From assembly GCA_965214615.1 (NCBI GenBank), contig OZ243952.1, positions 1,550,001 to 1,614,000 of the forward strand: a stretch of DNA of 64,000 nucleotides, written 5' to 3'. Every line of letters begins with the position of its first letter. The first letter of the stretch is position 1. The notes under the pieces were generated by a model. The model was not told where the DNA came from. It saw nothing but the letters and a program-made list of their open reading frames with translations, and did no database searches. The stretch is from CBDAUN01 sp965214615 (GTDB lineage: Bacteria > Pseudomonadota > Gammaproteobacteria > Arenicellales > JAJDZL01). This document shows, in pieces, positions 16,228 to 25,318 of the stretch. Both the position numbers and the translations under genes were made by a program.

Positions 16228-17307
16228 ATGATGAAAAACGACCCGACCTATAGGGACTTCTTTTCGTACCGGACATTTTTCGAAGATTTTCTCCGCTATA
16301 TCTATCGCGACGAGGGGTCTCTTGAGGATATATTTGATCTGTCTACGCTGCGCCAGGCCACCGCCGAGCACGTGACGCCGGAGTTCAAGAACCGCTGTTC
16401 GGATACCGTATGGGTGTGCGATCTGGCCTCATCGGGCGTGACGGTGTGCTTTTGTGTGGAGTTTCAGACGGACTGCGATTTGCACATGCCGGTGCGCATG
16501 GTTGGCTATAACGCGATGTTACTGGGATCTTTGACCAAGGAAGCAAAGGCCGAAGTCTTAAGGCGGGTATGCCCGCCGGTGGCTCTTGTGGTAATCTTTC
16601 ATGGACCGGGACGCTGGAATGTGGCTACAAATGTTCGCGACACGTTCGCCGAGACCGGTATCAAGGCGATTCAGTCGCGGCTTGTTTCGGCTCCGTATGA
16701 GTTGATCGAGGAGCGAGAGAAAGCGACTGGAAGCTTGGACACGCGACTGCTGTATCCAGCGCTGCTGCGGATGATTTACAGCGAAGATGTTCTTCAGGTT
16801 GTCGATGCATGGCGCGCGGTGCGCAGGCGTCTTGTCGGCGAAGAGCATGGCGAACTGCGTAAACAGTTCGTAAAATTGATACAAAATGTGGTGTCCCTGA
16901 AATTCAAGGGGATGACGATGATAGACGAGGAGGACTCGATGAGCACAGTAGAAGAGCGGTTTGCCGAATCGATTGATAAATGGTCTCTGAAAATGAAGCG
17001 GGAAAGCATGGCGGAGGGCCTGGCGGAGGGCATCGAAAAGGGCATCGAAAAGGGCATGGAGAAGGGCATGGAGAAGGGCATCGAGAAAGGCATCGAGAAA
17101 GGCATCGAGAAAGGCATCGAGAAAGGCATGGAGAAAGGCAGGAAAGAAGCAATGCAGTCTGTCCTGCAGAATTTGTTGGAGAATAAGTTCGGCATGGTGC
17201 CCAAAACGGCGCGCCAGCGCATTGAATCGGCCGACTGTGGTCAGTTGCAACGCTGGGCGGTCCGAGTGATACAAGCCGCCAAGATCGACCATGTATTTAC
17301 GGACTGA
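16228..17307 (+). CDS. Rpn/YhgA-like PD-(D/E)XK family protein with EKG repeat
   Basis: A 359-residue protein of the Rpn (recombination-promoting nuclease, formerly 'putative transposase YhgA-like') superfamily. The N-terminal nuclease-like domain includes DPTYRDFFSYRTFFEDFL and the core CVEFQTDCDLHMPVRMVGYNAML, corresponding to the conserved ExQ strand. A charged low-complexity stretch (about 262-308) is built of (G-I/M-E-K) tetrapeptides and is followed by a C-terminal segment typical of DUF4351 tails (LLENKFGMVPKTARQRIESA, LQRWAVRVIQA). GGAGG lies just before the ATGATG. Rpn proteins have DNase activity in E. coli; no transposition has to be inferred. The gene stands alone between two gene-poor stretches, as such accessory genes often do. 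Confidence 0.8.
   Translation: MMKNDPTYRDFFSYRTFFEDFLRYIYRDEGSLEDIFDLSTLRQATAEHVTPEFKNRCSDTVWVCDLASSGVTVCFCVEFQTDCDLHMPVRMVGYNAMLLGSLTKEAKAEVLRRVCPPVALVVIFHGPGRWNVATNVRDTFAETGIKAIQSRLVSAPYELIEEREKATGSLDTRLLYPALLRMIYSEDVLQVVDAWRAVRRRLVGEEHGELRKQFVKLIQNVVSLKFKGMTMIDEEDSMSTVEERFAESIDKWSLKMKRESMAEGLAEGIEKGIEKGMEKGMEKGIEKGIEKGIEKGIEKGMEKGRKEAMQSVLQNLLENKFGMVPKTARQRIESADCGQLQRWAVRVIQAAKIDHVFTD
17029..17136 (+). repeat. 12-bp tandem repeat, 9 units, in frame
   Basis: Nine contiguous 12-bp units of the form GGCAT(C/G)GA(A/G)AA(A/G) encode GIEK or GMEK. The last five units are nearly identical. Because the unit is a multiple of three, gain or loss of units would lengthen or shorten the linker without breaking the frame. 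Confidence 0.95.
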
Positions 17308-17961
17308 TTCGCTGGATTTTTCCGCCGAGGCAAATTGCAAATGTTTCTGCGTGCACAAAATTCGTGCATAATTTGCTTGAAAATTTGGGTGTTTACAGTG
17401 TAAACACCCGAATCATGCACAATTTTTGTGCATGGCTGTCCAATGAGACCGGTTTGAGCCCGGCAGTGTCCGCTGTGTTCAATGCCTTTCAAATTTCAGC
17501 CTTACTGATATGTCGCGGGATTCGAATCGCTGCGCATGCTGCCCATATCCGTTGTCGATGTTCACTGCAACCAGTCCCGCAGAGCGGATCAATGGCATCG
17601 TGTTCAAGGCAGACATATCTCCTTTCGATTTCCACCGCGAACGTCAGTCCTTAAGCGCTTGAGAAGTTTTTTCGAATCTCCGAGATTTGCATGAATCCTC
17701 AGACCGGGAACCCGGGAAGGAATTTGCACTAATATCAGTTGCCGCCTGACAGAAATGCTGCGGGCGTAGCACGGAGGAACACCCATGGACTTCATCTTTC
17801 GCTCATGGTTCGGCGCGAAAACCGTCGAGTTCATAAATTCAATCATATTGTCGTGTGCATTCTGTCCAATTGGACATTCCACCCTCGTCGTTTCGCCGGC
17901 GAAACACAGGGGTCCGAGTAAGGAATTCCCCGAACTCTTTTGTTCAGTTGGGTCGAATTAA
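17308..17961. other. 654-bp gap holding a palindrome cluster
   Basis: No gene is recognisable between the Rpn-family gene and the convergent dehydrogenase gene. The only notable structure is the triple palindrome at 17352-17432, described separately. Confidence 0.5.
17352..17432. promoter_or_regulatory. Nested triple palindrome
   Basis: Three palindromes stand side by side: TGCAC-N7-GTGCA (17352-17368), GGGTGTTTAC-AGT-GTAAACACCC (17387-17409, perfect 10-bp arms) and TGCACAA-N3-TTGTGCA (about 17416-17432). The first and third are also inverted copies of each other across the central one, so the whole 80 bp can fold into one long cruciform. There is no T-run, which argues against a simple terminator. 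It could be an operator set, a recombination site or a REP-like element. Confidence 0.6.
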
Positions 17962-20880
17962 TTAGGTGTTGCGATCCATTGTTGAACTCGTTTTGAGGAG
18001 CGAATGCATAAGGCGGGCCACATGCACCGCCTTGATTCCAGTGCCAAGTTCGATTTGATGTCTGCATGAAGTTCCGTCGGCAATAACGATGGTGTCGCTA
18101 TCTGCATTCTGTACGGCGGGAAGTAGTTCCAGTTCGCCGATCGACATTGATACCCTGTATGAATCGCGACGGTATCCGAATGCACCGGCCATTCCGCAGC
18201 AGCCTGAATCTAGAATCTTGCAACCCAATTCGGGGATCCGGCTAAGTACCTGCTCAATGCTACCCACCTGTTCGAACGACTTTTGATGGCAGTGCGGATG
18301 CACAATCGCATGACGGGGCAGCGGATTTAGATCGAACGGCACCTGTTCATTGCAAATGAACTCCTCGAACAAATAGGATGAAGCAGCCAACTTGTCGGCG
18401 AGCGAGGACGGTGCGAGAGCGGGAATCTCATCGCGCATTCCCAGAATGCAGCTAGGCTCCAATCCTACGATAGGCATGCCCTCGCGGATGTAAGGCTCCA
18501 AGGCTGATAATGATCGATTGACTTCGACTCTGGCTTCGTCAACCATGCCTGCCGACAAAAAGGTTCGCCCGCAGCAAAGAGGCCGCTCGCCGGAAGTGGT
18601 ACTCGGAGCGATCACCCGATAGCCCGCAGCTTCCAGAACGGCTTGCGCAGCGCGCAAATTGTCAGGTTCGAACCAGGTGTTGAAGGTGTCGGCGAACAGC
18701 AAAACGGATTTTCCGGCTTGATGTCCCGAAGCCTTTGGATTGACGTACGGACGACTATGCCAGATTGGCAATGGACGGTGGCGGCTGATTTGCGTGATCG
18801 GTTCGGCGGTCGCGCGCACGAGCTTCGACTTCGAATACAGATTGCTGATGCCGGACAGTCGGCTGGCCCATGGCGCATACCTCGGCAGATACGCAACAAT
18901 CTTGTCTGCGAACGATGCCCCAAATGCTTCGTGTCTCGCAGCGTCGACTTCGATCTTCATTCTTGCCATGTCCACTCCAGTAGGACACTCCCGCCGGCAA
19001 GCCTTGCAACTGATGCACAGGCTCATGGCTTCGCGCATGGAATCGGAAATCATCGCGTCGGTTCCAAGCTGACCGGACAGGGCAAGGCGCAATACATTGG
19101 CTCTGCCTCGGGTGACATGCTTTTCGTCTCGGGTTGCGCGGTAGGATGGACACATCGTTCCGCCCGACAGCTTCCGGCAAGCGCCGTTGTTGTTGCACAT
19201 TTCAACCGCTCCCTGAAACCCTCCGCCCGCGCCAGGCCAACCCTGCCAGTCTAGAACGGTCTTGAATTCCTGCACTGAATAGTCGGGCGAATAGCGAAAC
19301 AGGCTCGTATCATCCATCTTCGGCGCATCAACAATCTTGCCCGGATTCATGATGTGATCAGGATCGAACAGCGTCTTGATCTGCTTGAATCCTTCAACCA
19401 GTCGCTTTCCGAACATTTTTTCGTGAAACTCGGAACGGCAAATTCCATCGCCATGCTCGCCTGAGTGCGACCCCTTGTATTCCAGCACCATGTCAAAGCA
19501 TTCCTCGGCGATCGCGCGCATTGCGCGGATGTCCTTGTCGTGGCGCAGATTCAGAACCGGCCGAACATGAAGACACCCAACCGAGGCATGCGCGTACCAC
19601 GTCCCCTGCGTGCCATGCCGATGAAATATCTCGGTGAGTCGCGCGGTATACTCGGCCAAATGCTTCAAATCGACTGCGCAGTCTTCGACGAAGGAAACCG
19701 GTTTCCTGTCATCTCGCATTGACATCATGATGTTCAATCCTGCCTTGCGCACTTCAAACACACGGCTTTGGAAAGTCGGGTCGACCGCCTCGATAACGCC
19801 GCCCTGGCTTTGCCTCGGATTCGAGAATGAATACCCCAGATCCGCCATCAGTTCGGCAAGCTGCCTAAGTCTGGTCAGGTTTTCGCTTTGCTCGTCTTCG
19901 GCGAATTCCACCAAAAGCAGAGCTTCGGGGTCGCCGACGACCATTTTTTCAATGGTGCTCCGAAACAGGGCAATGTCGCGCGACAGTCCTATCATCGTGC
20001 GATCTATGAGTTCCACTGCGACCGGGCCTAGCTTGACTATGTGCTGGGCTGACTCCATGGCGGCATAGAAGCTCGGGAATTGGCATATCCCCAGAACCTT
20101 GTTCACGGGCAGCGCCGAGAGCTTCAGTTCAATGGATCGGGAACACGCAAGCGTACCTTCGGAACCGACTAGAAGGTGTGACATATTGACCGGTTCATTG
20201 CCAGGCACTGCGGCATCGATGTTGTAGCCTCCGACTCGGCGCATCACGTTTGGCAAGCGTCTTGCAATTTCATCTCGTTCGCGATTGCCGATCGACAGCA
20301 ATGCATCGACCAAGGCGCAATGGCCACGCGAATTGCCATCGATTTTGCCAAAGTGAACCTCTTCGCCGCTTGTGAGCAGGGCATCGATCGAAACAACGTT
20401 ATCGCGCATCAGTCCGTAGCGAATTGAACGGCTGCCGCACGAATTGTTTCCGGTCATGCCGCCGATCGTCGCCCGGCTCGATGTGGATACGTCAACAGGA
20501 AACCAGACGCCATGCTCTCTCAGTTGTCGATTCAGCGAATCAAGCACGATTCCGCCTTCAACTGTGCATCGCATGCGTTCAATGTCGAGCGAGACGATTC
20601 GATTCAGGTATTTGCTGTAGTCGATCACGATGGCATGATTGACTGTCTGGCCGCATTGCGAAGTGCCGCCGCCTCGCGGCAGGACAGCAATACCACGCTG
20701 CTTTGCGTAGGCGACAGTCTGAGCGACATCGTCGTCATTTTTTGCGACTACTACGGACAGCGGCATCATCTGATACGCCGATGCGTCAGTCGCGTATCTT
20801 CCGCGATCGAACGGGGCGGCGAGAACCTCTCCTTGCAGCTTGGCTGAAAGGTCGCTGAAGATGGCGCTGGAGGAAGACAC
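17962..20880 (-). CDS. ydiJ: FAD/Fe-S dehydrogenase (YdiJ family; D-2-hydroxyacid dehydrogenase)
   Basis: A 972-residue fusion of an FAD-linked oxidase and an Fe-S electron-transfer module. The N-terminal PCMH-type FAD domain (about 40-215) has LPRGGGTSQCGQTV and GMTGNNSCGSRSIRYG. The FAD-oxidase C domain follows (to about 530, ending EHGDGICRSEFHEKMFG). Two cysteine clusters come next: CNNNGACRK...CPSY and CISCKACRRECP (about 630). The C-terminal half has two CCG-type motifs (LCCGRTFLSAG and SGCCGMAGAFG). E. coli YdiJ oxidises D-2-hydroxyglutarate; a D-lactate or related D-hydroxyacid substrate is also possible. It runs convergently with the Rpn gene and shares its strand with the enoyl-CoA hydratase about 200 bp upstream. 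Confidence 0.88.
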   Translation of the reverse strand: MSSSSAIFSDLSAKLQGEVLAAPFDRGRYATDASAYQMMPLSVVVAKNDDDVAQTVAYAKQRGIAVLPRGGGTSQCGQTVNHAIVIDYSKYLNRIVSLDIERMRCTVEGGIVLDSLNRQLREHGVWFPVDVSTSSRATIGGMTGNNSCGSRSIRYGLMRDNVVSIDALLTSGEEVHFGKIDGNSRGHCALVDALLSIGNRERDEIARRLPNVMRRVGGYNIDAAVPGNEPVNMSHLLVGSEGTLACSRSIELKLSALPVNKVLGICQFPSFYAAMESAQHIVKLGPVAVELIDRTMIGLSRDIALFRSTIEKMVVGDPEALLLVEFAEDEQSENLTRLRQLAELMADLGYSFSNPRQSQGGVIEAVDPTFQSRVFEVRKAGLNIMMSMRDDRKPVSFVEDCAVDLKHLAEYTARLTEIFHRHGTQGTWYAHASVGCLHVRPVLNLRHDKDIRAMRAIAEECFDMVLEYKGSHSGEHGDGICRSEFHEKMFGKRLVEGFKQIKTLFDPDHIMNPGKIVDAPKMDDTSLFRYSPDYSVQEFKTVLDWQGWPGAGGGFQGAVEMCNNNGACRKLSGGTMCPSYRATRDEKHVTRGRANVLRLALSGQLGTDAMISDSMREAMSLCISCKACRRECPTGVDMARMKIEVDAARHEAFGASFADKIVAYLPRYAPWASRLSGISNLYSKSKLVRATAEPITQISRHRPLPIWHSRPYVNPKASGHQAGKSVLLFADTFNTWFEPDNLRAAQAVLEAAGYRVIAPSTTSGERPLCCGRTFLSAGMVDEARVEVNRSLSALEPYIREGMPIVGLEPSCILGMRDEIPALAPSSLADKLAASSYLFEEFICNEQVPFDLNPLPRHAIVHPHCHQKSFEQVGSIEQVLSRIPELGCKILDSGCCGMAGAFGYRRDSYRVSMSIGELELLPAVQNADSDTIVIADGTSCRHQIELGTGIKAVHVARLMHSLLKTSSTMDRNT

Positions 20881-21084
20881 GGGCTGAATTCAAGTGAAGT
20901 GGATTTCGATAGAAGGCTGCTGCCCGCAATGGCGGGCCAGGGCGGGAACCGGATTGCGCAAGTCGGTCAAGTCAGCCGTGGTCGACGAATTACCGCAGTC
21001 GGGAACTGCCACCCCCGGGGTATCCGTCAATCGTGCCTGCACCGTGTCGGTCCGTTAAACTTGGTCGGCAATTGCCGCCTGATC

Positions 21085-21882
21085 CTACCGGCCTTCAAAT
21101 CTGGGTTTTCGCTTTTCGTTGAATGCGAGTATGCCTTCGCGACGGTCCCGTGTCGGCACGGTACGGCCATACGCCTCGATCTCGAACTCCATCGCGTCTG
21201 ACAGCGCCATTTGCAGCCCCTTGCGGATGGCGTGCTTGGCTTGCCGAACCGCGATCGGGGCGTTTGCTGCAATTTGCTTCGCCGTCCGAATTGCTGCGTC
21301 AAGCAGTTGTTCGGATGGAACGATCTGATTTGCCAGACCCCAATCATGGGCCTGTTCGGCGGAAAAAGGCTTCGCAGATAGTATCACCTCTTTTGCGCGG
21401 CGTTCTCCGATCGCGCGGGAAAGCGTTTGCGTGCCGCCTGCTCCCGGAATGATTCCGATGCCGGTTTCAGGCAATGCGAAGCGCGCTGATTCGGCTGCAT
21501 AGAGAAAATCAAGCAGCAGGGCGATTTCGCATCCTCCTCCGTAGGCGGCTCCGTTCACTGCGCCGATGACCGGGACCGGACAATTGACAATCGCGCGCGC
21601 CATTCTCTCAATTCCCAAGTGCTGCAGCGTCCATTGCTCGTTGCTCATTCCCTTGCGCTCTTTTAGATCGGCTCCGGCGCAAAATGCACGATTGCCAGAT
21701 CCGGTGACGACAATGCAGCGCATATCGCCGGCATCCATGGCGAACGATTCGAACAGCAGGTAGAGTTCACGCGACATCGCCGTATTGAAAGCATTGGAAG
21801 CTTCCGGTCGATTCAATGTGATTATGGTGACATTGTCGCCTGCCGGGCGAACAAGCAGCGTTTTAAATTCGTTGTGATCCAT
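21085..21882 (-). CDS. Enoyl-CoA hydratase/isomerase family protein
   Basis: A crotonase-fold protein of 265 residues from the ATG chosen here; an upstream TTG at 21915 would add 11 residues. The oxyanion-hole strands are CAGADLKER and NGAAYGGGCEIALL. The glutamates that act in enoyl-CoA hydration are both present (LPETGIGIIPGAGGTQ and the later RRAKEVILS). The C-terminal trimerisation helix and KRKPRFEG ending are standard. It could hydrate short-chain enoyl-CoAs in beta-oxidation or, like human AUH, act on methylglutaconyl-CoA; the sequence does not decide. It diverges from ispH. Confidence 0.87.
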   Translation of the reverse strand: MDHNEFKTLLVRPAGDNVTIITLNRPEASNAFNTAMSRELYLLFESFAMDAGDMRCIVVTGSGNRAFCAGADLKERKGMSNEQWTLQHLGIERMARAIVNCPVPVIGAVNGAAYGGGCEIALLLDFLYAAESARFALPETGIGIIPGAGGTQTLSRAIGERRAKEVILSAKPFSAEQAHDWGLANQIVPSEQLLDAAIRTAKQIAANAPIAVRQAKHAIRKGLQMALSDAMEFEIEAYGRTVPTRDRREGILAFNEKRKPRFEGR

Positions 21883-22017
21883 AGTGTCAGATCGAATCAC
21901 CGGTTCTGTGACCAAAACTGCAGCAGCCCGGGCACATGCCAGCTCAAGTGTGAATGTCTCAAATCGCAGCAGCGACGTTCGGAAATTACCAAAAAACTTA
22001 TCTTCGGCAAATGCCCG

Positions 22018-22023
22018 TATAAT
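22018..22023 (+). promoter_or_regulatory. Candidate -10 box for ispH
   Basis: A perfect TATAAT lies 39 bp before the ispH ATG, in an AT-richer stretch between two divergent genes. No convincing -35 accompanies it. Confidence 0.4.
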
Positions 22024-22062
22024 ACTTTATGTTTGCAAATACACCTATGGACCGGTTGTTTG

Positions 22063-22983
22063 ATGAAAGTGAAATTGGCCCAGCCCCGCGGGTTTTGCGC
22101 CGGCGTAGTTCGCGCGATTGACATCGTTGAACGCGCACTTGAAAAATACGGAACGCCAATCTACGTTCGGCATGAAATCGTGCACAACCGCCGCGTCGTT
22201 GAAAGGCTCAAAGCCAAAGGTGTGATATTCGTCAAGCAAGTCGAAGAGATTCCTGCGGGATCTGTCGTGGTCTTTAGTGCGCACGGGGTGTCCCGGAAAG
22301 TAAAGTCCGACTCTGATTCCAGACAATTGGAGGCTTTGGATGCGACCTGCCCCCTAGTGACCAAGGTGCACGGACAAGGTCGGCGCTACGCTGCGCAAGG
22401 CTATGAAATTGTTCTCATCGGACATCATAACCATCCGGAAGTGGAAGGTACGCTCGGTCAAATTGACGGTACCATGCATCTCGTTGAAGATGTGACCGGA
22501 GTCGAGGCGCTTGAAGTTAGGAATCCCGATCGCGTTGCCTTTGTGACCCAGACCACGCTTTCAGTCGATGATACGCGAGACATCATTGTCGCTTTGCGCC
22601 GGCGATTTCCGAATATTGTGGGCCCGGATGTCGAAGATATTTGCTACGCCACGCAGAACCGGCAAACAGCTGTGCGCAAGCTCGCCTCGCAAGTGGATCT
22701 GATAATCGTAGTAGGCGCTAGAAACAGCTCCAACTCAAACCGCCTATGCGAAGTCGGAAATCTATCCGGCGTCACCACCTATCTGGTCGACGACCCGTCA
22801 CAGGTGAATCGCAACTGGCTTGAAGGCATAGATGAAGTCGGCATAACCGCCGGAGCTTCTACGCCGGACGATCTTGTTTCCGATGTCATCGACAGGCTGC
22901 GAGATTTTTCCGCGGTAGAAATCTCAACCCTGTCCGGTGTTTCGGAGAATGTCCATTTCAGCCTTCCGCCAGGGCTGCGCTGA
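22063..22983 (+). CDS. ispH: 4-hydroxy-3-methylbut-2-enyl diphosphate reductase
   Basis: IspH makes IPP and DMAPP in the last step of the MEP isoprenoid pathway. The ATG at 22063 is chosen because the protein then begins MKVKLAQPRGFCAGV as in the family and has 306 residues; the open frame extends 189 bp upstream but that part overlaps the divergent gene and has no family match. The three [4Fe-4S] cysteines are C12 (GFCAGV), the one in ATCPLVTKVH and the one in DICYATQNRQ. VVGARNSSNSNRL and the HGVS motif are also in place. Confidence 0.96.
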   Translation: MKVKLAQPRGFCAGVVRAIDIVERALEKYGTPIYVRHEIVHNRRVVERLKAKGVIFVKQVEEIPAGSVVVFSAHGVSRKVKSDSDSRQLEALDATCPLVTKVHGQGRRYAAQGYEIVLIGHHNHPEVEGTLGQIDGTMHLVEDVTGVEALEVRNPDRVAFVTQTTLSVDDTRDIIVALRRRFPNIVGPDVEDICYATQNRQTAVRKLASQVDLIIVVGARNSSNSNRLCEVGNLSGVTTYLVDDPSQVNRNWLEGIDEVGITAGASTPDDLVSDVIDRLRDFSAVEISTLSGVSENVHFSLPPGLR

Positions 22984-23056
22984 TTGGTCTGCGAAACGCG
23001 CAGCGCATATCGAGTCAGACAGCAGCGGGTCCGGAAACGCTTGATCCGACAGCCTC

Positions 23057-23080
23057 GACTTGCAAGGGCAAGTCCGGCTT
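23057..23080. terminator. Hairpin between convergent ispH and yciB
   Basis: A perfect 7-bp stem GACTTGC/GCAAGTC closes the tetraloop AAGG (23057-23074) and is followed by CGGCTTTA. The site lies between two gene ends that face each other, as expected for a shared terminator, though the T-run is poor. Confidence 0.4.
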
Positions 23081-23089
23081 TAAGTTGCA

Positions 23090-23659
23090 TCAGTGCCCGT
23101 CAACATCCTCGGGCTTCAGATATTTGGCGATTCGGAACATCTGATAGAACATGAAGACCATTGTCAGTCCGATTACGCCGAATACTTTAAAATTCACCCA
23201 GATTTCCTCTCGCCGCGCTTCGTCCAAATCTAGGCCGTAATAGAATGCGACGTATATGTTGAGCAGCCCCACGAAGGCGAAGAACAGCCCCCAGTTGCGG
23301 TTCATCGATCTCCAGGCCGGGGCGGGCAGATGCAATTTCGAGCCAAGCAGCACCTCGAGTGCTGTTCGTTTCGTAAATACCTGGGAATACAGTATGATTG
23401 CGGCGAAAATCCAGTTTACGATTGTAGTTTTCCATTTGATGAACACAGGGTCGCGCAGCACGATCGTCATTCCGCCGAAAACAACCAGTGCGCACAGTGT
23501 CACCACGTGCATCGTTTCGAATCGCCGGTGCTTGATCCAGAAAGCCACCAGTTGAACAGCCGATGCGGCAATCGCGACGCCTGTCGCCACGAAAATGTCG
23601 TACATTTTGTAGGCGGCAAAAAATAGGAGAACCGGGAAAAGGTCGAACAGAAGTTTCAT
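23090..23659 (-). CDS. yciB: Inner membrane-spanning septation protein YciB/IspZ
   Basis: A 189-residue polytopic inner-membrane protein with about five hydrophobic segments. The opening MKLLFDLFPVLLFFAAYK and the later FKVFGVIGLTMVFMFYQ and NWGLFFAFVGLLNIYVAF are family hallmarks. YciB (also called IspZ or intracellular septation protein A) affects envelope synthesis and division and interacts with YciC and elongasome proteins in E. coli; its biochemical role is unsettled. Length is close to E. coli (179). Confidence 0.93.
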   Translation of the reverse strand: MKLLFDLFPVLLFFAAYKMYDIFVATGVAIAASAVQLVAFWIKHRRFETMHVVTLCALVVFGGMTIVLRDPVFIKWKTTIVNWIFAAIILYSQVFTKRTALEVLLGSKLHLPAPAWRSMNRNWGLFFAFVGLLNIYVAFYYGLDLDEARREEIWVNFKVFGVIGLTMVFMFYQMFRIAKYLKPEDVDGH

Positions 23660-23682
23660 TGGAAGTCGTCGTCAGGTGAATC

Positions 23683-23769
23683 TGGTGCCGAGGGAGAGAC
23701 TCGAACTCTCACGGTGTCTCCACCACCGGATTTTGAGTCCGGCGCGTCTGCCAATTTCGCCACCTCGGC
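23683..23769 (-). tRNA. tRNA-Leu (anticodon CAA)
   Basis: An 87-nt tRNA with encoded CCA. Acceptor stem GCCGAGG/CCTCGGC, anticodon stem CCGGA/TCCGG around the loop CTCAAAA (anticodon CAA), a long class II variable arm, and T-stem GAGAG/CTCTC around TTCGAGT. The long variable arm together with the CAA anticodon marks tRNA-Leu reading UUG. Confidence 0.96.
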
Positions 23770-23876
23770 AGGCACCAATTGGAAATCGGTTATTTTAATC
23801 TATTCCGCTTTTCCGAGTCGCAAGGAAAAACGACCCTAGCGCTGCTCGCTCACAAGGCGGACGCCATTCATCCGAT

Positions 23877-25220
23877 ATGCACCTAATACCACAAATTTCA
23901 CATGACAGGCTGAATTGGCACAAGAAGGTACTGAACCTTACCTGGCCGGTCATCTTGTCCAATCTGAGCATTCCGCTTACCGGTGCCGTCGACACCGCCG
24001 TAGTGGGGCACCTTCCCGATCCGGCATACATCGGGGCGGTAGCCCTCGGCGCCCTGATTTTCAGCGCGATCTATTGGCTGATGGGGTTTCTTCGCATGGC
24101 CACGACCGGTTTCGTGGCCCAGGCCTACGGTGCAAGAGATGACGAGGAAATCGTCGCGGTCCTAGCGCGCGGCTTTGGGATCGCAATGGCCGTTGGCCTG
24201 GCGGTCATATTGGTGCAGGCGCCGCTGGGATCGGCGGTCTTCTGGTTTTTTGAAGCGACCCGGGAAGTCGAGTCGCACGCACTTGACTACTACGGCATCC
24301 GAATCTGGGGAGTGGTTTTCGCCTTGTCGAACCTGGTCATTCTGGGATTGCTATTCGGTCTTCAGAAAATGCGTCACGCTCTCGTGCTTCAGCTGATTCT
24401 GAACGGAATGAATGTCGTGCTTGACTTGATTTTCGTTCTGGGATTCGGGTGGGGCGTTCAGGGCGTCGCGGCCGCAACGCTGATTAGCGAGGCGGTCACC
24501 GTGTTCGCCGGAGTGTTGATGCTGCGGCGCCTGGTGAGTTATCCGTCGGGCGGATTGAAGGAACTGAGCGTGCTTCGCCGCGACAAGCTGATCGCCCTTG
24601 CGGCGGTCAATTTCAACATCATGATTCGCACGGTCTGCATTGAGGCGGTGTTCATCCTGTTCATGTATATCAGTGCGAAAAGCGGCGATGTCATATTAGC
24701 CGCAAACGCGGTATTGCTTCATCTTGTTCATTTTCTGGCTTTCGGACTCGACGGCTTTGCCCATGCCGCAGAAGCTCTGGCCGGCAATGCCTACGGTGCG
24801 AAAAATCGCGCGATGCTGCGTCGAAGCGTGCGCACGACCCTGGGCTGGTCGTGCGTCGTGGCGCTCGTGTTTTGCGCAATCTACGGCCTTGGAGGAACGA
24901 TGATTATCGGGCTGATGACAGGAATCGACGAAGTTCGCAGCACCGCAGATGAATACTTGATTTGGCTGGTCATCGCGCCGGCAGCCTGCGTGTGGCCTTT
25001 TCTTTTCGACGGCGTCTATATTGGTACAATGCGCACTGTCGAGATGCGAAACAGCATGTTCATTTCGATAGCCGTATATGCGCCGGCAGCCTATATCGGG
25101 TATGCCGCACTGGGAAATCATGGATTGTGGTGCGCCATCCTGATTTTTATGCTGGCAAGGGGAGGAACGCTTGCCGCGTGGTATCCGAAAGTCGAGGCGA
25201 AGGCGGAACTGCCCGCATAG
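23877..25220 (+). CDS. MATE family efflux transporter (DinF-like)
   Basis: A 447-residue multidrug and toxin extrusion family protein with about twelve membrane helices in two homologous halves. The start LNLTWPVILSNLSIPLTGAVDTAVVGHL, the GLLFGLQKM stretch and the second-half HLVHFLAFGLDGFAHAAEALAGNAYGAK are typical of the DinF branch. Such carriers export cationic compounds in exchange for Na+ or H+. The substrate is unknown. The gene lies between tRNA-Leu and sseA; a GC-rich inverted repeat follows it. Confidence 0.9.
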   Translation: MHLIPQISHDRLNWHKKVLNLTWPVILSNLSIPLTGAVDTAVVGHLPDPAYIGAVALGALIFSAIYWLMGFLRMATTGFVAQAYGARDDEEIVAVLARGFGIAMAVGLAVILVQAPLGSAVFWFFEATREVESHALDYYGIRIWGVVFALSNLVILGLLFGLQKMRHALVLQLILNGMNVVLDLIFVLGFGWGVQGVAAATLISEAVTVFAGVLMLRRLVSYPSGGLKELSVLRRDKLIALAAVNFNIMIRTVCIEAVFILFMYISAKSGDVILAANAVLLHLVHFLAFGLDGFAHAAEALAGNAYGAKNRAMLRRSVRTTLGWSCVVALVFCAIYGLGGTMIIGLMTGIDEVRSTADEYLIWLVIAPAACVWPFLFDGVYIGTMRTVEMRNSMFISIAVYAPAAYIGYAALGNHGLWCAILIFMLARGGTLAAWYPKVEAKAELPA

Positions 25221-25224
25221 ATCA

Positions 25225-25258
25225 GCCGGCCGACCGGCCTATGTCGCGGCCGGCCGGC
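25225..25258 (+). terminator. GC-rich hairpin after the MATE gene
   Basis: GCCGGCCG (25225-25232) pairs perfectly with CGGCCGGC (25247-25254) across a 14-nt loop, 5 bp after the stop codon. There is no T-run, so it may stabilise the 3' end rather than terminate. A TACAAT at 25269-25274 could be the -10 of sseA. Confidence 0.4.
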
Positions 25259-25318
25259 GAGAATCCAGTACAATGCGCTGCGTTTGAATATTTACTGCAC
25301 CGGACTTGGAGATGACGA

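Noticed and set aside
17029..17136. CRISPR-like array
   Set aside because: The units are contiguous 12-bp coding repeats without spacers.
16904..17152. Cys/Pro/Arg-rich repetitive frame on the minus strand
   Set aside because: It is the reverse reading of the 12-bp repeat in the Rpn-family gene.
21874..22062. N-terminal extension of IspH
   Set aside because: It overlaps the divergent gene, contains no family sequence, and the downstream ATG gives the exact IspH start.
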